Assembly: GCF_037325665.1 (NCBI RefSeq)
Contig: NC_090245.1
Span: forward strand, 65,504,942-65,568,941
Source: Littorina saxatilis
Taxonomy: Eukaryota; Mollusca; Gastropoda; Littorinimorpha; Littorinidae
DNA: 64,000 nucleotides
Reading direction: 5' to 3'
Shown here: positions 14,341 to 26,642 of the stretch, in pieces
Position numbering within the stretch: the stretch's first letter is position 1
Layout: each line of letters begins with the position of its first letter
Made by a program: the position numbers and the translations under genes
Notes under the pieces: generated by a model
Told to the model about the DNA's origin: nothing
Databases searched by the model: none
What the model saw: the letters and a program-made list of their open reading frames with translations, nothing else

Positions 14341-15112
14341 CGTGCGTGCGTGTAGAGCGATTCAGACCAAACTACTGGACCGATCTTTATGAAATTTGAC
14401 ATGAGAGTTCCTGGGATTGATATCCCCATACGTTTTTTTCATTTTTTTGATAAATGTCTTTGATGACGTCATATCCGGCTTTTCGTGAAAGTTGAGGCGG
14501 CACTGTCACACCCTCATTTTTCAACCAAATTGGTTGAAATTTTGGTCAAGTAATCTTCGACGAAGCCCGGACTTCGGTATTGCATTTCAGCTTGGTGGCT
14601 TAAAAATTAATTAATGACTTTGGTCATTAAAAATCTGAAAATTGTAAAAAAAATATTTCTTTTATGAAACGATTCAAATTTACATTTATCTTATTCTCCA
14701 TCATTTGCTGATTCCAAAAACATATAAATATGTTATATTTGGATTAAAAACAAGCTCTGAAAATTAAATATATAAAAATTATTTTCAAAATTAAATTTTC
14801 CAAATCAATTTAAAAACACTTTCATCTTATTCCTTGTGGGTTCCTGATTCCAAAAACATATAGATATGATATGTTTGGATTAAAAACACGCTCAGAAAGT
14901 TAAAACGAAGAGAGGTACAGAAAAGCGTGCTATCCTTCTTAGCGCAACTACTACCCCGCTCTTCTTGTCAATTTCACTGCCTTTGCCATGAGCGGTGGAC
15001 TGACGATGCTACGAGTATACGGTCTTGCTGAAAAATGGCATTGCGTTCAGTTTCATTCTGTGAGTTCGACAGCTACTTGACTAAATATTGTATTTTCGCC
15101 TTACGCGACTTG
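14225..15112 (+). mobile_element. Palindrome-headed dispersed element, copy 1
   Basis: It starts with the hairpin TATTTAGTCAA-gtt-TTGACTAAATA. Next come a TG/CG-rich microsatellite (14283-14352), a body containing TTTGATGACGTCATATCCGG, and two TTCCTGATTCCAAAAACATA-like blocks. It ends CTTGACTAAATATTGTATTT…ACGCGACTTG. It lies in the intron 13461-16883, has no evident coding capacity and is flanked by T-rich sequence. It is possibly a Helentron/DINE-1-like non-autonomous element, which is inference. Confidence 0.8.
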
Positions 15113-15977
15113 TTTTTAAATTGTCTTTTACAGTGTCTGTTATTTTTAACGTATCTAAAAATATCCAAATTTCTCGCGAGTGCCATAATTTGAAGGTGTT
15201 TGTGGAATAAAGTATGCCCCTAATGGCTTTGCCGTGAGGGTGTAAAACTAAAATTTCTGGAGTAAAGCTCTAGGTGTTAGGCAAATAACGACGTTATGTC
15301 CGTTGTGAGGGGAAAATGTGAGTGGATGGGGGTGAGCAGTAGAACAACTCCTTTTAAATAAATGGACAGAAAAAAAGTGTCTTCCTACAGCCTTTCTTGC
15401 TTTCTTTCTTTCTTCTTCTTTCATTGAAGCTCATACTGTATGTGAGTATACAACATTCAAACATTTTACACCTGCAAAAAGGCACATTTATATGATTCAA
15501 TTTCTAGCTTGCATTTACCTGGGCACCCTGTAGAGGCGAGTTGAGTTTTATTGCCAAGCCTAGACGATAAAGGATAAAAGCTCTCGGCCGTGAATAAAAA
15601 TGGGCACCATTTAAGAAGTTAAAAAGCGAGCAGACACAAAATTCGCTGGTTTTTGTTTGGCGCTGATTTGTATTGAAAGGAAATACCTGACGTTTAATTC
15701 GTAGCTGCTACAGTAGAGTTGCAAAGCAGAACAAAATCAAAATTGTATACAACAGCCTCTGAATCAATACCATCGCAGCGTTACCGCCTCTGTGACAGTA
15801 TAACAAGGCATCAGGTTGCTGGGTTGAGGGTCTGGGGTGGACTTTTCCGTCTCCTTCTTCCTCTTCTTCTGTTTGAGGAGGTAGACTATATGAGGCATTG
15901 GAGGAGGGGGGGGGGCTGAGAAGCGACTAGTGAAAATGAAGGCATGGTTTCACAGGGTTGGCGGAAGAGCTAAGGGG

Positions 15978-16256
15978 AACATGGTTCCAATTTTTTCTCT
16001 AGCCAAGTATACAAAGTGAACTGGATCGTATCAACAACACTAATTGTGAAGTCGAGGAACTTTTTTTTGTTGTGCTAACTCATCAATTTGCATCAGTTAT
16101 TCTTCTTCTTCTTTCTGAAGAAGATGATGGGTAAGGGCAAGAAAACACCGGACATGGTTCCACTTCTTTTCTAAGTCAGATGTACAGGTTGAACTGGATT
16201 GTATATCCACGTCGCTGATTGTAAAAATCGAAAAACTTCTTTATCACTAACTGATC
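15978..16256. repeat. Diverged 173-bp tandem duplication in the first intron
   Basis: acatggttccaattttttct…gaactggatcgtat (15978-16084) resembles acatggttccacttcttttc…gaactggattgtat (16151-16256). Old and non-coding. Confidence 0.6.
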
Positions 16257-16883
16257 CCTACCGCCTCCGAAGCCTTTGATCTTCAGTGAGTAAAGGGTGT
16301 CACCTCCCATGGGGATCATCACAGCGCCACGGTCGTAATAAAGCTAATGGCCATGCAGGCTTTTTTAGCAGGCTGAATACTTCTTCCGCGGTATTCGCAT
16401 TGTCTAGAGAAGGCGTTGAACGCACCTCACCTTTTTTGTTTGTTTTGTTTTGTTGTAACTATGTAGATTGAATGGCGTAAAAAAAATCGAAAGTAAAAGC
16501 AAAGGTTTCTCGACTAATTGTCACTTTTTTCTCTCTTTGCATTCTTTAGATAGAAACACGATTCGATTCAGAACTTAAAACTTTATTTTGATCACATCTG
16601 GGTTGAAAATATAAAGGTAGCGAATAAAGCCCGTCAACTACCAATGAGTATGTAATTATGTGTGTTCATATCAAAATTGACGGTATATTGGTTGGTTGAT
16701 TCGTTGGATTGTTGGTTAGTTGGTTCCCCTGTGCGTTGTTCTTCTAATCAGAAAAAATGTGCATAACGCTCACAATTACTGGATGTAGGGGGGGGGGGGG
16801 GGGGGGGGACACACGACAAAAATGAAACAAAAGGCCAAACAAACGTGCATTCAATGTTTGACATGGGGTTGACATGTTTGCAG

Positions 16884-19800
16884 GCGACACAATTGACCTC
16901 CCGAGATTTCTGGAACACTGTGAGACTCGACCTCTCTGGCAAATGCCATTTTCTGGCTGGGAATCAATGGGAGGCCTGCCCAGAAGAAGTAGAAGCACAG
17001 ATGGGACCCAAAGCACGTCTTTGTATCGATCCTATTCGGACGCTTGTGGAATCACAACGACAGATGAAAAGAAAAGAGGCGATAGCCAAGACAATAACGA
17101 AAGGAAGGGAGAAAGAATGGAAGAATATGACGAAAGGAAGAGAGAGGAAGTGCGAAAAGGAGACAAGGACAAAATCGCTGAAGATTTAGCCAAACAGGGG
17201 ATGAAAAGCAAGAAATTAGAAGAATTTGAAGGAAGCGAAAAAAGCGGGAAAGACAAAGAAATAAAACCAGATGAAACTGCAGTGAATGGACTGTCTGAAT
17301 CCAAAAAGTCATCGCTTCTTTTCTGTCCTGAAAGAATGGAAGTTATGGAGGTGACTGAACACAGTTTATACAGCTTAAAAGCTAATCTTACAAACACTAT
17401 GGTTTCTACAACACCAGCAGATTTGTCATGTGATGAATTTAGCGAGCCAAAAGAATATGACCCTGAAAATGCATTGTTATCAGAGAAAACTGCTAATGAA
17501 CGAAAACAAAAACTAGACAACGAAGTATCCTCTGATCATGAAACTTCTGCTCAAGCGCAACGCCTGCTGTCACCAACAGCTTATGATAAAGCATCATGTC
17601 TAACAGAAGCCGACAACAAATTATCCACAGAAGAAAACATGGACATGTTCTCTGTGGAAGAAAGAAGAATTACTCCACCCGGGGAAGTGCATACAGTAAC
17701 CGCAGAATGTCAGGAATCTGCTTCAACACCGGTTCAGATAGGACAAGAGTTCGCCCCAAAACAACACCAGCAAATGTCCGTGCAGACAATGGACGCACTT
17801 GAGGTTATCCTGTGTACAAAAGACCAAATGCACTGCACAGCTCAAAACGTCTTGACAGCAACACACGAGGACAGATTAGTAGCTCCAGTAATACCCTCTG
17901 ACGATGAAACAAATTCAAGTCCAGTAGATGTACCAATACCAGACACGAAAGAACTGCAAGAATTGTCTTTCTCCGTATCAGCACAAGAAGAATCAGACCA
18001 GAAACTGTGTGAACAAGTGCTTACCTCAGCACTCAACGTAAAGGTTTATGACAAAGGTGAAGAAATACAAACATCAGCAACACAAAAATATCAGCAACCG
18101 CATTCTTTAGAGCACGAAAGAATCCCAACCCCAACACCAGATAAGCGTCTTACAGGTGGAGAACAAGAATCGCAAAAGTCGTTCGAAGGTTCAGAAAAAA
18201 TGGCAGGACGCAAGCTGCAACATTGTGAAAATGTCTCAGTAACAACACAATATGAGCGCGACATCCTGGACAGAAAGGGCCACCAAACGCCAACGAAAGC
18301 AAAACACGAACATCTGTTAACAAGCGAACAAGAGCAGCTGATGCTATCTATAACGCAGGACGATCAAACACTAGATGCACACAGCGAAAAGCTGTCGGCC
18401 ACAGAAGCAGACGACTTGCTACCTCCACAAGCCATAGCAGGAGTCAAGACATTCGCAGTACAAGCAAAACTGCCGTGTTCCGATTCCAGTGAGCAAACAG
18501 AAGACGACACTGAGGTGGCAATGGTGTTGGATAATATAATCACGGCTTGCTGCAAGAAGGAGGACGTCTTGGCGAAAGCATTGACTTGTGATCGTAAAAC
18601 CTCCGCGCAAAATGAACATGTATGGACACCGACTGATCATGGCGAAGCATGCAATGCACTACGAGGCAAAATCATTTTAGACAAAGAGCAAAACATGGAA
18701 ATATCAACTCTTAGTCGAGACGACGAAATGTTGCGCATAGAGCCAGATGAGCAAACGATTTCTCACAACAAAGATACCGAGACAGCAGCATTTGATGACA
18801 CAGTGCCAACACGATCAGTACTACCTGAAACCGAAAGAACAACTCCAGCACATACGCCAAAGACAAACGAACAGCAGAAGTTGCCTTTCTCAGTACCCGA
18901 ACAAGGAACGTCAAATCAAGAACTATGTGGACAAGTCTTAAACTCAGCAAACGACGAAAACATACCCGAATCAGCTCCACACGTTCAAATACCATCCGCA
19001 AAACAGACACATGGCACAGCAATATCAACAGGTCCAGCAGAGCATGAAATGACGCTGACTTCAGCAGAAAACCAACATATTTTACATACAGAACAAAAAT
19101 CACAAATGTCATCCAGTGAGTCCATTGAAAGCCTGCAAGAATCCATGTTGCAGCAATGTGAAAACATCTCAGATACAACACAGAACGGGGGGCTTTTAAT
19201 TCAAAAGAAGGACCAACGAACCCCAACAAAAGAAGAAAACCAACAGCTGGTACCCACAGAGAAGGGCCCACAAATGGTAACCACCGCAACAGACGAGCAA
19301 ACACTGTTGACACAAAAGCAACAGATGCTGGCCAAAGGACGAGACAATTCCCTAGCAACGCAGCTCAACCCAGGACTGGTTACACTAGCAGGCAACACCA
19401 CCTCAGACCCAGCAAGAAAGGGAAGAATACGTGGGGAAAATTCGGTTGACAGCCAAAGACGTCATGATAGCAAGTGCCTTGCCACAACCCATTCCAGCGT
19501 CGAAATAAACCCAGGACAGGAACAACCTATGTTGACCTCAGCACAAGGCGTAAATCTTTCAGCGTATGCTCATGAGGATCAAGTGTCAAGTTCAACACAA
19601 CACAAGGAGACTTCACCACAAACGGCAGCAGACGAACCCATGTTAATACCTTCACCAGACGAAGGCTCGACAGAGTCAAAGAAGAAGGTTTTATTTGAAG
19701 GAACCTTGTTGCAAAATAACCGTATGTCCGTTATTCAAAACGAAGCAATACTTTCACGTTCGTCAACTCCAACTTTAGACGAGCATAATGACATTGACCT

Positions 19801-20483
19801 CGAGCTTGATATTGAACAGCAGCCGCTGAGGTCAGACGTAAGTTTACCAGCACTCTCAGGACACACAGTGCCCACAACTCTTATGCTTCCTATTTTGTGT
19901 ATGACAGAGCACAATAATAGGGCTCAACCCCGAGAAAGCATCAATTCTGCCAGAGAAAGAGACGGAGCAGTAGAGTTAAATCAATGCACTGCTTCAGCAA
20001 GTGTTGAAGCTGCAAGATCAAAACAAGACACAGAAACATTCGATGAATGGCAGTGCACTTCCAGTCCGAACACATCTGATTCGGTGACGCAGCAAGAGTC
20101 GACCAAAGAGGATAGTTTCCCAGCATCGGATCAGTCAGCTACTATTCCCCATAAGGACAACACAATCGCCAGAAACGTCACCAATGGTTCAAGGAAGGGA
20201 GGTGTAACGGACGATACAACAGTTCCTGATCAACTCAGGGATAACGTCTTTGCCAGTGACGTCACCAAAGCTTCACAGAAGGGAGGTGTAACGGACGATA
20301 CAACAGTTCCTGATCAACTCAGGGATAACGTCATCGCCAGTGACGTCACCAACGCTTTACGGAGGGAAGGTGTTACCGCCGATACAACAGTTCCGGATCA
20401 ACTGGCGGTTCTGCTAGAAGAGAAGGAGAGGATGCTAGAAGAGTTTCGCAAGCGGGCGATGGAACTGGAGCGTACCGTTGAAG
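16884..20483 (+). CDS. Second giant exon of the same large protein
   Basis: The exon is 3,600 bp and open throughout, with acceptor tgtttgcag ending at 16883 and donor GAAG|GTAAAGC after 20483. It starts with two bases that complete the glycine codon left by the exon ending at 13460 (…EGG|DTIDLPRFLEHC). It ends with one base, so it is a symmetric phase 1-1 exon. The protein begins K/E-rich, then is T/Q/E-rich and probably disordered. A roughly 180-residue unit is present twice (17942-18480 and 18860-19400), with traces of a third unit near 19500-19740. Three 28-residue repeats occupy 20153-20404. They are followed by a heptad-like coiled coil (LLEEKERMLEEFRKRAMELE). No known domain is recognised. 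Function is unknown. Confidence 0.8.
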
Positions 20484-20668
20484 GTAAAGCATGTGTTGTA
20501 ACAAAAAGAATAAAATGTATTCAGTGTTGTTCTCGGTCTTCGGTCAACGGCTCATTCGTTTTTAATCTGACGCATTGCTCATACCCCTGGCCGGTCGACT
20601 GTCGGATTGTTCTGAAACGTAGGTCTTCTGACCATCAATGTCCTACACTTACACGGACAAAGCCAGGG

Positions 20669-20966
20669 ACCGCAACACGGTGGCCTAGTGGTAAGGCGTC
20701 CGCCCAGTGAGCGGGAGGTCGTGGGTTCGAACCCCGGCCGGGTCATACCTAAGACTTTAAAATTGGCAATCTAGTGGCTGCTCCGCCTGGCGTCTGGCAT
20801 TATGGGGTTAGTGCTAGGACTTGTTGGTCCGGTGTCAGAATAATGTGACTGGGTGAGACATGAAGCCTGTGCTGCGACTTCTGTCTTAAATGTCAAAGCA
20901 GCACCGCCCTGATATCACCCTTCGTGGTGGACTGGGCGTTGAGCAAACAAACAAACAAACAAACAA
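20669..20966 (+). mobile_element. tRNA-derived SINE family B
   Basis: A tRNA-like head (box A TGGCCTAGTGGTAAGGC, box B GGTTCGAACCC) is followed by a body and a tail of AAAC repeats. Perfect 12-bp target duplications ACAAAGCCAGGG lie at 20657-20668 and 20967-20978, indicating a young insertion just after the second giant exon. It is not a functional tRNA gene. Confidence 0.92.
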
Positions 20967-21319
20967 ACAAAGCCAGGGTATTTGTTGGACCTTTACTTGG
21001 TTTTATTTTCAAGTCCAACTGACCTATTGCCCTCTGAATCTGTTCATATGTACCTCAAACATTGGCGCATTTGCCTGTACTTGAAGCTGAAATCAAGCAT
21101 TCCTTTTAACTGGAAGACAGTGTCCCAGAAGAAAGGTAAAAGTACGCACGTACCCTCGTTCTTGTGTAAGTTATTGTGTATACCAACACAGATTTTTGAA
21201 TTCGACACACATCTGCTTTTAGTGCAGACTTGTAATTTGTTTTTGCTGAAATATTTTCCTTACTGACACTTATTTCCCCAAAATAAACAAATTCCCACTA
21301 TGCACAGGAAGCAGCCAGG

Positions 21320-24300
21320 CTGTTGAATGTTGGTGTCTTAGCGTGATACATCTGTTGAATGTTGGTGTCTTAGCGTGATAGATCTGTTGAATGTTGGTGT
21401 CTTAGCGTGATACATCTGTTGAATGTTGGTGTCTTAGCGTGATACATCTGTTGAATGTTAGTGTCTTAGCGTGATAGATCTGTTTAATGTTGGTGTCTTA
21501 GCGTGATAGATCTGTTGAATGTTGGTGTCTTAGCGTGATAGATCTGTTGAATATTGGTGTCTTAGCGTGATAGATCTGTTGAATGTTAGTGTCTTAGCGT
21601 GATAGATCTGTTGAATGTTGGTGTCTTAGCGTGATAGATCTGTTGAATGTTGGTGTCTTAGCGTGATAGATCTGTTGAATGTTGGTGTCTTAGCGTGATA
21701 GATCTGTTGAATGTTGGTGTCTTAGCGTGATAGATCTGTTGAATGTTAGTGTCTTAGCGTGATAGATCTGTTGAATGTTGGTGTCTTAGCGTGATACATC
21801 TGGTGAATGTTGGTGTCTTAGCGTGATAGATCTGTTGAATGTTGGTGTCTTAGCGTGATAGATCTGTTGAATGTTGGTGTCTTAGCGTGATACATACCCC
21901 CCGCGGGTTAGGGGGAGTCCCATATTGGTTGGGACTAGAAAGAATTTACCCGATGCTACCCAGCATGTCGTAAGAGGCGACTAACGGTTCTGTTTCTTCT
22001 CTTCTTTTGTCTTATTTCTGCCTTACCAGTCCTTTCACCTATATTTCCTTCCAAGAAAACTCTCCCTACTATTCCCTGCAGTTTTCCAATTCTTTTCTTG
22101 TTGTCTTATTTCTACCTGACTGGATCCATCACCTTTATTTCACTTACCAAAAAGTCTTCTTTTCCACATCCTTATTTCTCTGCACCCCGCATGTCGTATG
22201 AGGCGACTTACGGATTCTGTTTCTCCTTTTACCCTTGTTAAGTGGTTCTTGTATAGAATATAGTCAATGTTTGTAAAGATTTTAGTCAAGCAGTATGTAA
22301 GAAATGTTTAGTCCTTTGTACTGGAACCTTGCATTCTCCCAGTAAGGTCATAAATTGTACTACGTTGCAAGCCCCTGGAGCAATTTTTTGATTAGTGCTT
22401 TTGTGAACAAGAAACACTTAACAAGTGGCTCTATCCCATCTCCCCCCCCCCCCCTCCCTTTCCCCTATCCCATCTCCCCCCTTTCCCTCGTCGCGATATA
22501 ACCTTCGTGGTTGAAAACGACGTTAAACACCAAATAAAGAAAGAAAGCGTGTGATACATCTGTTTAATGTTGGTGTCTTAGCGTGATAGATCTGTTTAAT
22601 GTTGGTATCTTAGCGTGATAGATCTGTTTCATGTTGGTGTCTTAGCGTGATACATCTGTTGAATGTTGGTGTCTTAGCGTGATAGATCTGTTGAATGTTG
22701 GTGTCTTAGCGTGATAGATCTGTTGAATGTTAGTGTCTTAGCGTGATAGATCTGTTGAATGTTGGTGTCTTAGCGTGATAGATCTGTTGAATGTTGGTGT
22801 CTTAGCGTGATAGATCTGTTGAATATTGGTGTCTTAGCGTGATAGATCTGTTGAATGTTGGTGTCTTAGTGTGATAGATCTGTTGAATGTTGGTGTCTTA
22901 GCGTGATAGATCTGTTGAATGTTGGTGTCTTAGCGTGATAGATCTGTGTAATGTTGGTGTCTTAGCGTGATAGATCTGTTGAATGTTGGTATCTTAGCGT
23001 GATAGATCTGTGTAATGTTGGTGTCTTAGCGTGATAGATCTGTTGAATGTTGGTGTCTTAGCGTGATAGATCTGTTTAATATGTTGGTGTCTTAGCGTGA
23101 TAGATCTGTTTCATGTTGGTGTCTTAGCGTGATACATCTGTTGAATGTTGGTGTCTTAGCGTGATAGATCTGTGTAATGTTGGTGTCTTAGCGTGATAGA
23201 TCTGTTGAATGTTGGTGTCTTAGCGTGATAGATCTGTGTAATGTTGGTGTCTTAGCGTGATAGATATGTGTAATGTTGGTGTCTTAGCGTGATAGATCTG
23301 CTGAATGTTGGTATCTTAGCGTGATAGATCTGTTGAATGTTGGTGTCTTAGCGTGATACATCTGTTTAATGTTGGTGTGTTAGCGTGATACATCTGTTGA
23401 ATGTTGGTATCTTAGCGTGATAGATCTGTTGAATGTTGGTGTCTTAGCGTGATACATCTGTTTAATGTTGGTGTCTTAGCGTGATAGATCTGTTGAATGT
23501 TGGTATCTTAGCGTGATAGATCTGTTTAATGTTGGTGTCTTAGCGTGATAGATCTGTTTCATGTTGGTGTCTTAGCGTGATAGATCTGTTGAATGTTGGT
23601 GTCTTAGCGTGATAGATCTGTTTAATGTTGGTGTCTTAGCGTGATAGATCTGTTTAATGTTGGTATCTTAGCGTGATAGATCTGTTTAATGTTGGTGTCT
23701 TAGCGTGATAGATCTGTTGAATTTTGGTATCTTAGCGTGATAGATCTGTTGAATGTTGTTATCTTAGCGTGATACATCTGTTTAATGTTGGTGTCTTAGC
23801 GTGATAGATCTGTTGAATGTTGGTATCTTAGCGTGATAGATCTGTTTAATATTGGTGTCTTAGTGTGATACATCTGTTTAATGTTGGTGTCTTAGCGTGA
23901 TAGATCTGTGGAATGTTGGTATCTTAGCGTGATAGATCTGTTGAATGTTGGTGTCTCAGCGTGATAGATCTGTTTCATGTTGGTGTCTTAGCGTGATACA
24001 TCTGTTGAATGTTGGTGTCTTAGCGTGATAGATCTGTTTAATGTTGGTGTCTTAGCGTGAGAGATCTGTTTAATGTTGGTATCTTAGCGTGATAGATCTG
24101 TTTAATGTTGGTGTCTTAGCGTGATAGATCTGTTGAATGTTGGTGTCTTAGCGTGATAGATCTGTTGAATGTTGGTGTCTTAGCGTGATAGATCTGTTTA
24201 ATGTTGGTGTCTAAGCGTGATAGATCTGTTGAATGTTGGTGTCTTAGCGTGATAGATCTGTTGAATGTTGGTGTCTTAGCGTGATAGATCTGTGTAATGT

Positions 24301-25195
24301 TGGTGTCTTAGCGTGATAGATCTGTTGAATGTTGGTATCTTAACGTGATAGATCTGTTTAATGTTGGTGTCTTAGCGTGATAGATCTGTTTAATGTTGGT
24401 GTCTTAGCGTGATAGATCTGTTTTATGTTGGTGTCTTAGCGTGATAGATCTGTTGAATGTTGGTATCTTAGCGTGATAGATCTGTTGAATGTTGGTATCT
24501 TAGCGTGATAGATCTGTTGAATGTTGGTGTCTTAGCGTGATAGATCTGTTGAATGTTGGTGTCTTAGCGTGATAGATCTGTTTAATGTTGGTATCTTAGC
24601 GTGATAGATCTGTTCAAATGTTGGTGTCTTAGCGTGATAGATCTGTTGAATGTTGGTGTCTTAGCGTGATAGATCTGTGTAATGTTGGTATCTCAGCGTG
24701 ATAGATCTGTTGAATGTTGGTATCTTAGCGTGATAGATCTGTTTAATGTTGGTGTCTTAGCGTGATAGATCTGTTTAATGTTGGTGTCTTAGCGTGATAG
24801 ATCTGTTTTATGTTGGTGTCTTAGCGTGATAGATCTGTTGAATGTTGGTATCTTAGCGTGATAGATCTGTTGAATGTTGGTATCTTAGCGTGATAGATCT
24901 GTTGAATGTTGGTGTCTTAGCGTGATAGATCTGTTGAATGTTGGTGTCTTAGCGTGATAGATCTGTTTAATGTTGGTATTTTAGTGTGATAGATCTGTTC
25001 AATGTTGGTGTCTTAGCGTGATAGATCTGTTTAATGTTGTTATCTTAGCGTGATAGATCTGTTGAATGTTGGTATCTTAGCGTGATAGATCTGTTGAATG
25101 TTGGTGTCTTAGCGTGATAGATCTGTTTAATGTTGGTATTTTAGTGTGATAGATCTGTTCAATGTTGGTGTCTTAGCGTGATAGATCTGTTTAAT
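21320..25195. repeat. 32-bp minisatellite, about 100 units, split by a SINE
   Basis: Tandem units of TTGAATGTTGGTGTCTTAGC + GTGATAGATCTG (32 bp) run 21320-21895 and 22551-25195. Variants are TTTAAT, TTTCAT and GTGTAAT at the start, GTATCT for GTGTCT, and GATACAT for GATAGAT. Most units carry AGATCT. Higher-order duplications are visible: about 385 bp (12 units) between 24357 and 24742, and 160 bp (5 units) between about 24964 and 25124. The array lies in the intron between the second giant exon and the exon at 25875. Confidence 0.97.
21896..22550 (+). mobile_element. SINE family C inserted in the minisatellite
   Basis: The body runs from acccccc/gcgggttaggggg to a GAAAGAAAG tail and is flanked by the 9-bp target duplication GTGATACAT (21887-21895, 22551-22559). 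An internal segment (gcatgtcgtaagaggcgact) occurs twice, making it longer than the copy at 33095. The 3' domain reads cgatataaccttcgtggttg then acgttaaacaccaaataaag. Confidence 0.85.
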
Positions 25196-25874
25196 ACCGG
25201 TAAAGTTGAGTTTTGCGAAGAGAGGAACGCTCTTACAGATGGACGTTATCATCAACAACAACCCAATAAATGAAACCAGCTAGAAAATAAGGCATTACTT
25301 TTCTGAATGTTCGCTTTTCCTTGTCAGTAACTTGAACCGCACATCAGCTGTTACATTCTAGCCCTACCGTTGCCAACGAATTATTCTTAAGTGCATGAAC
25401 AGCTGCAGTTTGGAATGAAGTTTCAATTTGATTCATTATTTGTTTTATTGCAGAACCAAATAAGTGTTATTTTGCTTTATATGTTTAATTGTTAATTTCT
25501 ATTTGTTTTAACTACACACATTTTAAACGTGTTAAAAAACCGTTTGCACTTTAGCATGGATATAAAGCGCATATTGCTTTTTTTTTATTGCACTTTTTTC
25601 TCCTTTTTCTCCTTTTTAAGAATTGTGCACTTCTGAGCATGTGGTTTAGTTTTTTTGTTCTGGCTTGGTTAGATTTTAGCTTGTAGCAATTCTATCTTCG
25701 TTTGGGTTTGCTTGCTTTTGGGATTATCTTTTTCTGTCTGCTTGTTGATTGGTAAACTGGTTGGTAAATGTTATACATTTTGTTTTACGGCAAGACGAAT
25801 CCTGTCGGTGGAAATGGTGGTTATTATTACAGATTTAAAAGCTTACTTTTGATTTGTTTGTGTTTGTTTCTCAG

Positions 25875-25941
25875 ATTTGCGCGTGGAGCTGAAGGTTTCG
25901 AAGAAAAAAGGCGAAGAAGCCGGTGACACACAGTCAAGCTG
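25875..25941 (+). CDS. Short 3' coding exon of the giant gene
   Basis: The acceptor is tttctcag ending at 25874 and the donor is AGCTG|GTAAGTCC after 25941, a near-consensus site. Joined to the single base left at 20483 it reads DLRVELKVSKKKGEEAGDTQSS, continuing the charged coiled coil of the previous exon. A weaker donor at 25922 (GCCG|GTGACA) would give a 48-bp symmetric exon instead. The strong donor leaves TG. Joining that to either acceptor found downstream, both of which begin with A, makes TGA at once. Confidence 0.6.
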
Positions 25942-26014
25942 GTAAGTCCAAAACGTTACAGGTATTCTGCCCGACTGGTCGTTTCAAGTCCTTAACTTGC
26001 CCTTTCGTCAAACA

Positions 26015-26170
<156 letters not shown>

Positions 26171-26403
26171 GCACACACCACATCCTCCTCTCGACCCCTG
26201 CCTCTCTCAGGCTAGCGAACAATTTCTTTGTGTTTATCAGCCTAGTATCAACCTACTAAAACAACAACAGTAGAAATCAAAGCAGAATATTCCCCTATCC
26301 GTGGAGCGCATCGTTGAGTCTTTCATTCTACGCCCAACGTGGAGGTGTACTTGCATACATTACTTTACTTCTCTGATTTTATTACGTAATTATCCCATTG
26401 CTG

Positions 26404-26642
26404 GTAAATTCGGGTCGCTTCCTCACAGTAGAAGCTAGCAGCAGCAAGAGTCGCGCTACCTAGGTATGTGCGTGTTTCGGTGTAATCAGGCAGAAAGGCC
26501 GATGTACGTCTTTTACGTGCCGCTGTGGTGACACGGGGTGGGACTTGGATACTATCTCTGAGTTTGCACATTAAGTAGACCCGTGCCTGTCCCGGCCTGG
26601 ATTTGAACCAGAGCTCTACCAACTGAGCTACCGGGCCCCCAT
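26404..26642 (-). mobile_element. tRNA-derived SINE family A, copy 1
   Basis: On the - strand it starts gggggcccggtagctcagtt and continues with a box B-like ggttcaaatcc and a body shared with copies at 29725 and 48770 (cacgtaaaagac…tagcgcgactcttgctgctg). Confidence 0.85.

Noticed and set aside
20676-20745. tRNA gene
   Set aside because: Box A and B are present, but the segment is the head of a SINE with a body, AAAC tail and 12-bp target duplications. The same reasoning applies to 29725, 48770, 43360 and 52190.
21320-25195. CRISPR-like array
   Set aside because: The 32-bp units are directly adjacent with no unique spacers, and the genome is eukaryotic. It is a minisatellite.
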